A DNA stretch of 64,000 nt from Anisakis pegreffii (lineage: Eukaryota; Nematoda; Chromadorea; Rhabditida; Anisakidae): positions 248,001 through 312,000 of the forward strand of contig JAPYMA010000415.1 of the NCBI GenBank assembly GCA_035041965.1, given 5' to 3'. A program made the position numbers and the translations under genes. This document shows, piece by piece, positions 49,983 through 61,735 of this stretch (its first letter is position 1; each line of letters begins with the position of its first letter). Under the pieces are notes generated by a model. That model did no database searches, was not told the origin of the DNA, and was given only the letters and a program-made list of their open reading frames with translations.

Positions 49983-52900
49983 ATGAATTACGATCCATCG
50001 ATGCTAGCACACTGTCTTCCTGATTATTACAAGTTGCTGTTTCCGTTCAAACCATTCTGCAAGTGGCTTTGCTATGGTCAAAGTGAGTCAATTCATTAAT
50101 TCCATCATTCGATGAACTAATATTACATTCATAATCACTACATTGCATTACATTTCACTTGAAGTGTGCAATCATAATACCATTGAACAAGAGTGCTCTT
50201 CAACATTCTATGTAGTTTTCACGCTGAAGAAACATTTATTCGATACCAATGTACCAAATTATCACTAAGAAAAAACGTGCAAAGCCAATGAAAGTAAAGA
50301 GAGTTCTTTTGAATTATGGACAGTGAATCAGCAGCATTTGAGGTACATTCAGTTACTTCAAAATCGAGACATTCAATGAATTTGCAGAGCCATCAGCATA
50401 TTTCTCGTATCGAGAATTCGCATTCATTTTCGAGGGAGATGTGCACATACGCTATCGATCGTTCAACGATATGCTCGAATTCGAGAAAGAACTCTGCAAA
50501 AGCAGTCCCTTTAAACTGGATATTGGAGCCATCTATAATCATAAGGTTAAACTGAGCAATTCGATCGAAACTGAATTTCAATTTTCATCGGAGAAGATAA
50601 CTTTTAACCTCATTTCATCCGAATGAAAACATTCGGCACTGTACCAAACGTACAAGTTCTCGTGAAATTCTCTGCACTTCTCAACAATAACGCGTGATGG
50701 CAAGCAGCTGAATACACTCAGAAAGTCTTATTTCTTTCAAAATAGTGGGATTTTTCTCGGGTAACCTGCATTCACAATGTAGATGAAATAACCGCAGGAT
50801 ATTTTCATGTTCAACGGCACCAAAAAATTTTCAATAACTCCTTAGAAGTTCTACTTTCAGCCAAAAGACAATAAAAAGTTCTCGGATTTCCGTGCGGAAC
50901 AGCGTGAATTGGTATTCGATATTGACCTGACTGATTATGACGAAATTCGAAAATGTTGCTCGTAAGTTTTCAGTTGAAATTTGATCACTTTATCAAAACA
51001 AAGTTGCATTCAAAAGGAAGATTACGACCGCCTCAAATATGATATCAACGATAATTTCTACGGAAGTGCATCGAATAGTGTTCAGTCTGGGGGCTCTCAT
51101 CAAGTCTATAAAATTCTTATCTAAAATTCATCAAGTCTAAAATTCTCAATGAACAGATTGCTAAAATGTCTATTGAGAATATGCGTGGTCGATGTTACAT
51201 TCGACGTTTTGACGGTTAGTAATCGCCATAGATAATAAGGATAGTAATGGAAATTATAATAGCAATTACTGTAACAATTTCATTTCTTCATAATGACGTA
51301 AGAATGAAATATTGCAGTGGTGCAAATGTTTGTAAGAAATGTTGTCGATGGATAACAATCGCAATGAAGGTGTTGGATAGACTTCTGAAAGGTTACTATT
51401 ATTTTCCCATTCCTGTTTATTTTTGAAGTGTTAATTTTCAGCAATCCATTTTCGTTTACCGTAAATATCTATTAAATTTCTTTGATCTATTGTGGAAAAT
51501 CTATGCTGAAAGCGTAAATTTCGGATGAATAGAAGGGACTGCAACATTGACATTCTATCGAAACCTTTGGCATTCATTTGTAGAGGCGAACGATTTTGGG
51601 ACGTTTGGTTTTGCTCAAATTTGAAACACTTCAGAACATTTTGGTTTCAAACATCGACTTTGGGTATTCTCGGGTCGAAGAGGAGTGCACTGTTGGGTAG
51701 CTGATGCAGAAGCACGTAAGCTGACCAATCCGGGTCGAGCAGCCGTTGCCTCGTACTTATCGTTGATATCGGTTTGTAGAATCGTTTGTTTGGAAGTTTT
51801 GAAGTTTTGAACATTGACTGCAGTTTTATCGGTGCCTTGGAAATGACTTCATCGCCTCTTTTGAATTTTGAACGATCAAGATGGATTGACTGCAGTGAGT
51901 ATGGATCGTTTGAATATTACAGAAGTCTTTTGTACTTTGAGTTATGTGCAATGGTCGTTCCTTACGTTAATTTAAACGCCTTGTTCTATGTGAATTCACC
52001 TCATTTTCTAATGGATAGCAACTGTTCCGAATCGTTGTTGATAATAGATGTGATACATGCAAATTTATTCTCAATAATAAATGATATATAGAGGTGAATT
52101 TTATCTAAACAAGATTGGTCTTCTGTTTTTTCGTTAAGCGATTTATTCAGAGTCAACAAAATATTGTGAATGTTTCTGAGAAGAAAGGCTTCGTCCATCC
52201 GGTGATCAGTGATGCATATCAGTTTATCATGGAGACGTGAGTGTTTCACTTTTGAAATCGTTCCATCAGCGGATTTCCCCATTGTTAAACTCGTAAAAAG
52301 CCGAACGGACATTGTGAAGTGTTGTTGTGATTACGTTCGATACAATAGAAAACTTGTGAATTTTAGTGGTGAAGTGGATCGAATGGTAGTGGAACAAGGC
52401 TGGTTGAGTGGTGAAGAAGGCTTGTCGGCGTTGACTGAGGGATGCAAAGATGACAACGTCATCAATGAACTCAAATCGATTATTAATGATGTTATGAGGT
52501 TAATCGCATTTATTTCAGATTTAACTGCTTTCGGTGAGAGGAAATTTTATCTTTTTTCGTCATTTTGATTTTATAGAATCGATTCAATCGAACAGCAATG
52601 GTTGGCGTTGAGAATAAAACTGGATAACGTGAAACGAAAAGAGATGATGGCACAGAAAGGTGTCGAGTTATGCAAGGTGAGTTGTATAGTCCTATAAATT
52701 GTAGTGTTTTCTATATGAATTTTGAAATGAGCGTGTGAGTTCCTCAGTTCTTTATTTTTTTATAAGCTCAGTTTTGCCGAATGTACGTATATGATGTATT
52801 ATTCAATGCAATTACATCGGTCTCAATCATTATATTATGTCTCATAAACAATTTCCAAACATTTCTAAACGTGTGCAGGCCGCCTCACCTGAAGCAGTGG

Positions 52901-53788
52901 ATCACTTTCGTGGCTTCGTGCTCTATCACACGTATCCGCGTCTGGATGTGAATGTCTCAACGGCCACGAATCATTTATTGAAAAGTCCATTTTGTATTCA
53001 TCCAAAGACGGGACGAGTTGCTGTTCCGATAACGCCCGAACAAATGGCACGCATTGATCTGGAGAACCTACCGCGAATTGAGTATGTTGATCATAATCAA
53101 TTATTAACGCAGTTGATGTTTCGAACGGATAAATAAATGAATTATCGTCTGCAGGCCGCCTTTTTGAATATTTGTGAATTTGAAAGATACGTTAATAATT
53201 TGTGAAGAGAATGCGTTAACACACAACTGTTTTCATTTAAAGTTTAGAATTTCAATTAATCATTCTTTATAAAGATAACTAGAAATAAAATGCCCTGATT
53301 GCGCTAAACTTTCACTCGTTTCGTTTTAATGAATGAAAAAATGTTTTATTTACATCATTTCAGCGGTCTTTTGAATGAGTTATCAAAGACGCAAGTGAAC
53401 GACGAGCAAAATGAGAATCGAAAGCTTTTAGGTGAGTGGTAATGATGGGAATTGTTTAAAGTTTTTTTTTGAATATTTGTGAATGATTTAAAAGGATTGA
53501 GTCAGTTGTTTAAAGATTAGGGTTGATTGATTTGAAGATTTTTAATTTCTTTTTTTTCTGATTTGTGATATTTCTAACATATTGGCAATAGAGTGTCGAT
53601 AAAATAAGCTCTGGAGTAGTTTCAATCAAGCTTTCGTTAATAGTTTTGATTAGTAGTTATACGTTAATGTTAATGAACTAAATCTTAACTCAATTACAGG
53701 CTACAAACACACTTCACTCGCTCCATACGTTGAACATTTTGAAGCATTTGTGAATAATTTGTTGAGGGATTGCACGAATAGTGGTTAA
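49983..53788 (+). CDS. PRIM1: DNA primase catalytic (small) subunit
   Basis: Synthesises the RNA primer for DNA polymerase alpha in the polymerase alpha-primase complex. Exons: 49983-50082, 50388-50545, 50861-50961, 51318-51391, 51635-51771, 52151-52236, 52367-52498, 52577-52676, 52879-53081, 53364-53431, 53700-53788 (415 residues; human about 420; all ten introns keep phase). Blocks: [31 protein letters not shown] and [10 protein letters not shown]. Catalytic Asp106 and Asp108 lie in [12 protein letters not shown], with the third Asp (Asp319) in YPRLDVNVS. The zinc site is Cys118, Cys119, Cys125, Cys128. Others are [20 protein letters not shown], the nucleotide-binding signature; [20 protein letters not shown]; and the C-terminal [13 protein letters not shown]. 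An AATAAA overlaps the stop codon. The gene is intact, with no sign of truncation. Confidence 0.97.
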
Positions 53789-53792
53789 TAAA
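53787..53792 (+). terminator. Possible poly(A) signal overlapping the PRIM1 stop
   Basis: AATAAA starts within the TAA stop codon of PRIM1. If used, the 3' UTR would be only about 15-30 nt. Confidence 0.35.
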
Positions 53793-56700
53793 GGAGTATT
53801 GATATTTGAGACGTTTACATGTTGATATATAATACTACCTATTTGGTTGTACCATTTTTTGCTAGAGTTCTTTCCATTTGATGCGATACATTCCGAGATT
53901 TTTCCACGTTTGTCCTGCTTTTAGAATTAATGCTCATAAGCTGCCATCGTTCAAAAAAAAATTGTTCCATATCCAGCTGAAAGGTTAGTGCGATGTAGCA
54001 TATTGGCATAACGACGTGTATAAATTTGTTATGTAAACAACAGCAAATGTATTGTGGATTGTATTAATTGAGTTATACTTTCGAATATCCGATGACATTC
54101 GATACAATTGCATTCCCATCGAAAGAAATCATTTCAAAAGTAAGATCACTTAAATGAAGAAATTTGATCAGTGCATTATGTATTCCTAAACCTGAATAAA
54201 TAAATGCATCCGTTGATTTTGCAATCGTTTTCAGTTTTCAAATGGATTTCTCCTTTTGGATTTCTCTTCTTTTTTCATATGTATATTTTTCTTCTTTCTA
54301 ATGTAATCGAATTTTCATTTATTTACCTATGTTGTTTCATCGATATTCTTCGCATGCATTGCTCACTTGACTTTTGATACAATTAAGATAGCTTGTTATA
54401 AGCTTGTTTTATTGTTGAGACATGTTAGTATACTGTCAGCTTTATCAACGCGAATTGTATCATTCGAATTTACCTGGATTGGCCAGGCTATCAAACGTTT
54501 GTAACATTGCTGGCCACAGTGCGTTTCCATTCGGTCCTTGATCTTGTTTTCGATCAATGTTTCGATCATTCGAATTTATTCTGTAATAATTGTGTTGTGC
54601 TACCTAATAATTTCATGTCAAATCCGAATCGCGTTGTTTTAGCAGTTTTATGAATGAATCGGTTAGATTCTTTCGTGCTAATGCACTCAATCTTTCATTG
54701 AATTATGGCCAGCCATCGCAATGCCGTTTACGGTATCAGTTATTGCACTCAATCAAAATTTCTTCACTAATGAGTTCATGTGTCTACGTCTCGCACTAGC
54801 AATAGCTATTAATAGTGAGAGTATGAACAGTTGAGCGTTTATATGCGCTTTTATGTGCTGTCATGCACAGAGCCCGTGGAATGATATTCCTGAGGGTTTT
54901 CAGAGCGAAATAAGCCTTATTAAATCTCTTCTACACCTTCTCTTATCGTTAGTTAGCACGACGTTGCACGATGGCTTTTACTTTGAATCTTGTCTTCATC
55001 TCGTTACACATTCTCATATTTCACTTTGTATTCATCGTCAATATTTTTTGTTGTACAAAATGATCAGTAATTTTTTTCCGAAAGATAATTCCACTTTCAT
55101 TCTGTCATTAGAGATATAATATCTTGTTAACGCGCAAATTTTTGAATAGTTGAATGTTGTGGTGTTATTTGATGAGCAATGAATAAAGAATCAAAAGTGA
55201 TTTCGTAAGGAAGTCAAAGGATGAGTTCAATCGCATTCGAGGTTAGAACGAAGAGCATTACGCAATAAGATGTGATGAGGAAATAATTATAGCAATAGTA
55301 AGGAAAAACTGATGATTTAATTTAGTCGCTTAGTTAGTAGAGTAGTCGCTGAAAGGATTATATTTCGTCTTGATGTTGATGACATATGCATTCACGAGTA
55401 AATTTGCAATGCACATTTTATTTTCTCAGTAATTGAAGCACTTTTTTTCCGTCGTACAATTGCCCAGTTCTTACTCTTCTATTCAGTGTTGATTGTAAAA
55501 GGTAATATCGTTGGCTGGCTGGAAAAGTAATAGCCACGGAGACTAGAAATGAATGGCTTGTAGACGGGTTGCTGTTGGTGTTCACCAATGAGGTAGAATC
55601 TAGTGATTGAGAAAAAATAATTCCATTGAGCATTTTGTGCAGTTATTTCATTTCTTCTTCAAGCATTTTAATCTGTCTGAGGTTTCAATACCTCGATTGA
55701 TTAGGATGATATTTGCGTTTATTCAGTGCATTCGATCGGATGCGATGATCAATCGCATTTAAAGGATATCAGGTTAAGGCGAATGATCTATCAAACGATA
55801 ACATCTTTCCTTATCTTAAACAATTCCGTGTTGTTAATAATTAATTTCGATTATTAATCATTCTATATGTGCACATGTTTTTTTGGTGCGTATTATTGCG
55901 ATTGTTATGACATTACTGTTATGTGCTTCTTACGTGTCTGCATTGTGTTTGTGTGCACTTTTCTTTGATGCAGTCAAATAATAAACCATCTCTAACACAA
56001 CAAAAAATCCGCATGAATCACGAATTTATCAACGTTTTGATGAATGACAGCACCATCGATCATTGCAGATCCTCAAAAAGGACCACCGGATAATCGAGCC
56101 GAAACACCAACAAAAAACACAACTCAGCGCCACCGCATTGAGCAATTCCAATACGCCAGATAGCCAACACCAACAAAACAATGAATGAATGAATGCCATA
56201 TGTAATAAAATAGCAATAATGTAACAAATGCAACGAAACACATCCATCCGTATCTATGTGTTGTACGTAAATCAGATATAATATAAGAAAGATATCACAC
56301 AGATTAACTCTTAATCCCACAACGATACAAACAACGAATTTCTACGTTATTTTACTCGTTTTTGTTCAACTGGTCGTCATTTTTTTTTGTTTTTCGTTCG
56401 TTTCATATCAAGAAGATTGCATATTAGGAAAATGAAAACAATTGGTGGAGGAGTGTATTATAGAATCTCTAGCCAGCCATAACGTTGCTGCTATATGAAT
56501 GAATGATAACGGACGGCGCATTTCAGATGCATCAAGCAAGCAATCAAACGTGAATGCAATTCACTGATTTTTAAGCCATTTTAGCCAGGACGTCGTATGC
56601 GTATGAACAACTATTGCTGGTGGAATACTGACTTAGAATATGCGCTGCTGGTTTGGTCATGACTAGCTGATAGATATCATTACTTAGGAGAATAAACTCG

Positions 56701-57379
56701 AATAACGCACCTCATTCATTCAGCTATTCGTTGCTGTGTTCAGCTATGGATGGCATCAGTTCATTTTCAGTCTCTATTCGTTAGGATGCGTTCGTTCGAA
56801 ATCCATCCATATACGTTGTACATCCATCTTCTTTTCGATGGTGATTCTCTAGTGCTTAGTATTGCCAGATAGAGAAGAGATTATTGTGATTGCGAACGAA
56901 CTTAATCTTTAGTCCAAATTTTAATCCATTCAGCAAAAGTTGATTGTTTCTTCAGTGAACAGAAATGTACTGTCATCTTTTTTCAGTGATGCGCACTCAA
57001 TTCATCAATTATTCTTGAGTCACTTCCTAATACCTCATTCGATATTCGTTCATTTCACTGACTGACTGCAAATCATTTCAGTTCACTTTGTAAATCAACC
57101 AGGCACATCTTCTAAAACACAAGGATTTGCGAGAGTAATTCTAGCTTATTCGGAAACATTGCATTGTTGCCGTTGCATCCTTATATCATTCGTCCTAACA
57201 AGAAAGTTTGTTGCCTTCTGCCTACCGTTGCATAAAAATTGTCGAATTGATTGGATGAGTTTTACTTTAATGTGTTGCATGAATATTATCACTAAACGAT
57301 GAACTATTTCATATCAATGAGTTTTTGAATCTTCACGATGGTTTCTGTGAATCTTCCATATGATAGTGGAATGTAGTGA
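53793..57379. other. No confident gene; one coding-like island
   Basis: AT-rich sequence with no recognisable protein. Around 55978-56170, downstream of acceptor-like gatgcag and attgcag, the DNA becomes richer in C and G. All three + frames stay open for 30-40 codons, one with its own ATG (MTAPSIIADPQKGPPDNR...) and one reading ILKKDHRIIEPKHQQKTQ.... The three readings exclude one another and none matches a known family. The minus strand there gives a hydrophobic frame (56060-56320) that looks like a by-product. Confidence 0.3.
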
Positions 57380-57688
57380 TATGCCAATCATAAGTGATCA
57401 CAAGATTCTACAAAATCTCGCTAGGTTTCGGAGGCTATGCACTTTATCCATATTGTGGATCGATGTATTAGCCGTGATCAGCTCCGAAACTCCTTGTCTG
57501 GATGGCATATTCGTTATTCAATTGAGGTGATCGGAACTCTATGCCGAAGCCAATACCAATTTGTCGCGATTGGATGGAAGAGATGGAAATTCGGTGGATG
57601 TGAGCCTCATCAAAGATATGGGGCCTTATTCGTTGCAGTCAACGCCACTGGATCACGTTCGCTTCGTGGACAGCTGGACAGGCGCTGA
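57380..57688 (+). other. Coding-like stretch with one in-frame TGA
   Basis: From an ATG at 57380 a frame runs 49 codons, including a hydrophobic segment like a signal anchor (LCTLSILWIDVLAVIS) followed by TPCLDG, to a TGA at 57527. In the same frame the next 54 codons are open and protein-like (ELYAEANTNLSRLDGRDGNS, ...DHVRFVDSW...) to a second stop. It could be a small secreted protein with a premature stop, two exons of a gene whose splice sites I cannot see, or chance. An 83-codon open frame overlaps it in another phase. Confidence 0.2.
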
Positions 57689-60148
57689 GTCATGATATCT
57701 GAATAAATTAGTGATGCTGATTGATGAAACTATGAGCATTATGTGCCAGAAATGTATGCAGACAGCAATTTAGAAGTAACATTAGATGTTGTTGTTCTCG
57801 TTTTGCTGATCAAAATTACGTTAGGATTGATCGAACCTTATTTTTTGTTGCCAGCGATTGAGAGTGACATCCGAATCGAATGTGCATGGTCGAGCGCTTC
57901 ATCGATAATACAATTGAAGCAATACCCAATACTAGTGTCTGCTTAAGAAAGCAATCACATTTAAAATTGCTTTCAAAATTTTCAAAAAAACAGTTGAACT
58001 AATTCACTGAAATAACTCAATTTAAGTTCATCATTCAAACCCAGTATTCGTTGATCATAAAGCTTCAAGTGCTAGAGTTTCAATAGAATCCACCATACCG
58101 TGATGTTTGTCATCATACCCAACCGCAAAGTAAAAAAGATTATTCTTAATAGTTACAGCGGAAGAGTTTCATAAGCTGAAACTTAAAGTTCGATGATAAT
58201 TATGAATGGTGCTAATAATAAAGAGATCGTTTGAGTTTCCCTTCGTTTTATTTTTGTTCATTCGATGCTACACGCTCTAATTTATGTGCAGACAAGATTA
58301 TCGTCTGCAGTCATTCAATACGCACCATTTCAATCCATATTTCCACTTTCTTTCGTATTTTCCAAGTAATTAAAGAGTCGCCGATAAGTGCTGCCGCTCA
58401 TATGACAGCACTGCTTATTACTAGTTAAAGCTAATCAGTCTGGTAAATTATTTTCGACTTAATCCCTCCGTAAATTCCCTTTCTGCTAAATACTTCCGAA
58501 TACTCAATCTGGTGATGACCACATAAAAATGTGCATAATCGACGCTGTTTCCATCGAAAAACTATCATACTGAAGTTTTCAAATCATCATCTATATACTC
58601 GTCTTTAAAGCTTTATTGTTTGATTATGTTCTTCGAATGCGCCATTCTTCACTCTTCAATCGAGCATCTTATTCACCTTCTTTTCTAATCTCATTTATCG
58701 TTCGTTTTGTTCTATGTTCTGATCGCTAACAAGCGAGCAATCACTTACTTACATGTTCGCGTAACTAACTCGTTCGATCTCAAGGGATTTATTTTCTCAA
58801 GGTTTTCTTTAATTTAGATTCACTCATATATTCATTTATTCTTCTCAACCATCATTTCATGTGCTAAATTTTTATCATTTCCATTCGTTTTTCATTTTGA
58901 ATCTGTTTCGAATTGATATGTTGATCACTTCATGCTTTTTTCACTTTATTTAGTTCCTTCCACATTCAATCCCTCATCCGGAATATCTCTGTATGCAAAT
59001 CAAGTGTCGCCTACGAAATTATCATTACGAACCGACCGCACCATGGCTGGAGCGTTCAATTAAATTCTCACCTCTGTCCTATCATCCATCAATCGATCCT
59101 TCAAATTTATTCATCATCAAAAATTCAAAAAGCATCTTATTTCGTTGATTGAATTGCTGAAATAGGACCGATTCCACCACATTCCTTGTTCATTTTCACG
59201 GAAATCAAGTTTGCTGGCACTTGTTAACCGTTCGACACATTCGACACATTCGACACATTGCCTGTGTCGAAATGCTCTGTTGGAATGCTCTTCATTGTTA
59301 CCGTACCTCAAAAGAGCAAGACCGCAACCATTTATATCATGATGCTCCTTTCAATGGTGAAATCGACAATCAGTTTATGTGAAAAGTTTGATGCGATTAG
59401 ATTTGATGTTGAGTGAAGTGATGCAATACGTTAGTGACTATCAAGGAATGTTTGTGATAAGACGAGTGGATTAGATGATTTATGGGCAGATGAATTATAT
59501 CCATCCATATCTATGCGGATATGGATTTTGGGCTATGTGAATGGAGATGTCGAGTGGTGGTGGATGGGTAGAAGGAGACATGTGCGAGCAGGATACGCGG
59601 CTTGCCTGCTGCAACGAGAAAGGAACCAAGCAATCGACGCTCCGTTGGGAATTTTATTTGCGTATCAAAGCTGCTCGTCTCTATATAATTTTTAAAAAGA
59701 GCACATTCATCTATGCGTACATGTACACCAATATTCACACAAATCAACAGCAAATAGGATACGATTCTCAGATTATTTATTTTAAAAGCTCAAAATGCGT
59801 TCAACACAACCATTCATTCCTATTCTCGTCGAATTTCCAAGGATTCATCATCACTGAACGAGAAATCAGCGCAACATTTCTTCTATAATGTCCTTTTAGG
59901 CGACCCTAGAGCGCCATAAGTTTTTGATGGGCATAAATCAAGATTATTGCTCTCTATTTGACCATGTACCATGCTCATTTTTTGACTTTCTCATAAGTAA
60001 TCTTGCTTTCGAGAACATTTTTACATTTTGCCATATCCGCCTTTTTCGAGAGCTTTTGCCTTGGGCTCGTTGTATGCCAAAAGTTCAGTTGGAAACGAGA
60101 TTTCCGTCGTAACGCCCAACTCCGCTCTGAATCAAATTGGACGACTTA
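57689..60148. other. No confident gene; C+G-richer open islands
   Basis: Near 58955-59400 several + frames stay open at once, and a minus frame reads FRHRQCVECVECVERLTS across a 9-bp triplication. Near 59540-59700 the + strand reads DMCEQDTRLACCNEKGTK..., again with two other open frames. No splice-consistent model or family match was found. Confidence 0.3.
59231..59257. repeat. 9-bp tandem triplication
   Basis: ttcgacaca occurs three times head to tail. A 9-bp period keeps any reading frame. Confidence 0.95.
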
Positions 60149-60149
60149 C

Positions 60150-60530
60150 TGTTGCCAGTGCAAACCGACATCTGTGGCTTCATCGTTTCGCTGAGGTTGA
60201 TGTGGCATTATTGCTTAAAATTGGTGTTTGCCGTGATCGATACAACCGAATAAATGATCGCAAAAAATGAATGATTATGCCAATGGCTGGATTTTGTATA
60301 TAAATCATCAGTGTAGTACTAAATCGCTACCTGAATGAACGGAACGTTGTAAGCGGACCATTTTCTCTAAAATACACCAACAGGCGACAGGTCCGATCTG
60401 CGTATTTTAAGATGACATTATCTATTCGGTCTGAATGCGAATCCACCTTGGAATGAGGTCCGTCGTCAAATTTAACTCCATAGAAACTTCTTTTTATTTT
60501 CGAACGGATGGTGCCGTTTTCGATCTCCAA
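60150..60530 (-). CDS. Two candidate exons of an unrecognised minus-strand gene
   Basis: Exon 60530-60331 (66 codons plus 2 nt) ends in CATTCAG|GTAGCG. Exon 60190-60150 (41 nt) lies between a good acceptor (acctcag) and a strong donor (ACA|GTAAGT). Joining them (phase 2) gives ...KYADRTCRLLVYFRENGP... LTTFRSFSETMKPQMS.... The opposite strand of the larger exon is full of stops. Flanking exons were not found and the family is unknown. The acceptor of the first exon (accgatag) is poor. Confidence 0.3.
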
Positions 60531-60589
60531 CTATCGGTAACATATGCATTTTGTGGGTTACGCACACTCATACATATGTCGTCTGTCTC

Positions 60590-60664
60590 GTGAATGATTT
60601 GAACCCGTCACTTGAAATATTTCAGTGATACAACGAAATTTACCACTGCACTGAATCCGTATAT
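60590..60664 (-). mobile_element. Second tRNA-derived, SINE-like element
   Basis: On the minus strand there is an A-box-like GTGCAGTGGTA and, 46 nt downstream, a B-box-like GGTTCAAATC. The stems no longer pair. It shares the GCAGTGGTA...TTCG start with the element at 19926-19993, so both may be diverged members of one tRNA-derived family. Confidence 0.45.
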
Positions 60665-61133
60665 GTTTTGTTTTTGTTATCGCAATGACTCACTCCATGA
60701 ATTGTTGAGCAGCTGCGGCATGATTAGACGGGAACTGAAATTAGAATTTTAACGAGCAAAAACGAAAATCGCAAAAAAATGATTGAATTGAACATTGATT
60801 CCATAACGGACAATCGCTCTTTCTTATTCTTTCAAAAGAAAAATCGCCTTTCAAAAGATATCCCCGAAATGACAGATCGTAAATCATCTCCAATCAATTC
60901 GATACCATTCAGTAACGTTCCCTCTTCATTCAGTTATTCTTCAATGACGCGCATCGTGTTGAAGTGACTCCATCCATGTTGATGACATTTCAGTAGCTAT
61001 TTTCTGAATTTAATTAACCACTAAATGTCAGAAGATTTTCTGCTGGATATCATTGCAAAATATTGCATCTTAATAATAATAATCAAATATTGCTCAATGG
61101 TTTTTTTTCGCATCTATATTGTTTTGATTGAAA

Positions 61134-61339
61134 ATGTTCGCTTTAGTTGTTCGAGCTTTTAGAGATCAAATTGCGGTATGCAATTCGATAATGAGACCAG
61201 AAAGTAGCATCGGTTATTTGGCTGCGTTGAGGTTTCTTGCAGATTTAAGCGAAGTGTCGAAATCAGTGAAAAGATAAAATGCAGTGTATTCAGAGTGAGA
61301 CTCAACAATATGTTTCATGACATCAGCCAGAATTTAGAG
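61134..61339 (+). other. Overlapping small-ORF and exon candidates
   Basis: An ATG at 61134 opens a 47-codon frame (MFALVVRAFRDQIAVCNSIM... to TAA at 61277). Inside it, ttcttgcag ends at 61242. From there a second frame (FKRSVEISEKIKCSVFRVRL...) is open to a GAG|GTTAAC donor at 61339. One reading may be real; I cannot choose and neither matches a known family. Confidence 0.2.
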
Positions 61340-61536
61340 GTTAACAAACAAGATTGGAGCAAACCCCATCTCCTATGGGATATTCGCTATTCTATGTTTG
61401 GATCAATTGCTTACTTGATTAATACGTCATATCAGTGTGCTTGTTTCGCTGATGGAAACGAATTCATTTCACTCATCGTGTTCTCCGTTTAAACTTCAGA
61501 TATATTACGACTTATAATTATCAGTATTTCTTTATT

Positions 61537-61735
61537 ATTATCTTTTAGAAATTTTATCATTATTATTATTAATGTTATAATCGGTATTACTACTCTTATT
61601 GTTATTAATTTATTGTTAAAATTATCATCATTGTTATTGCCATTATTTTTTAAAATTATTCTTATTATTACTGTTGTTATTATTGTTATCATTACTATCA
61701 TTTTCACTGCTACTATTACTACTATCACAATCATT
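61537..61735. repeat. ATT/GTT/ACT simple-sequence tract
   Basis: About 200 bp of degenerate trinucleotide repeat (tattattattatt, ttgttattattgtt, actattactacta). It produces meaningless Ile/Val-rich open frames on both strands. Confidence 0.9.

Noticed and set aside
52837..53136. PRIM1 exon 9 as an independent 99-codon gene or as the C-terminus of the protein
   Set aside because: The frame starts and ends in introns; the GA|GTATGT donor at 53081 joins the two further exons that carry the conserved TSLAPYV end.
56029..56320. Hydrophobic minus-strand ORFs resembling membrane proteins
   Set aside because: The hydrophobicity comes from reading CAACAA/GAA-rich DNA in antisense; no splice support.
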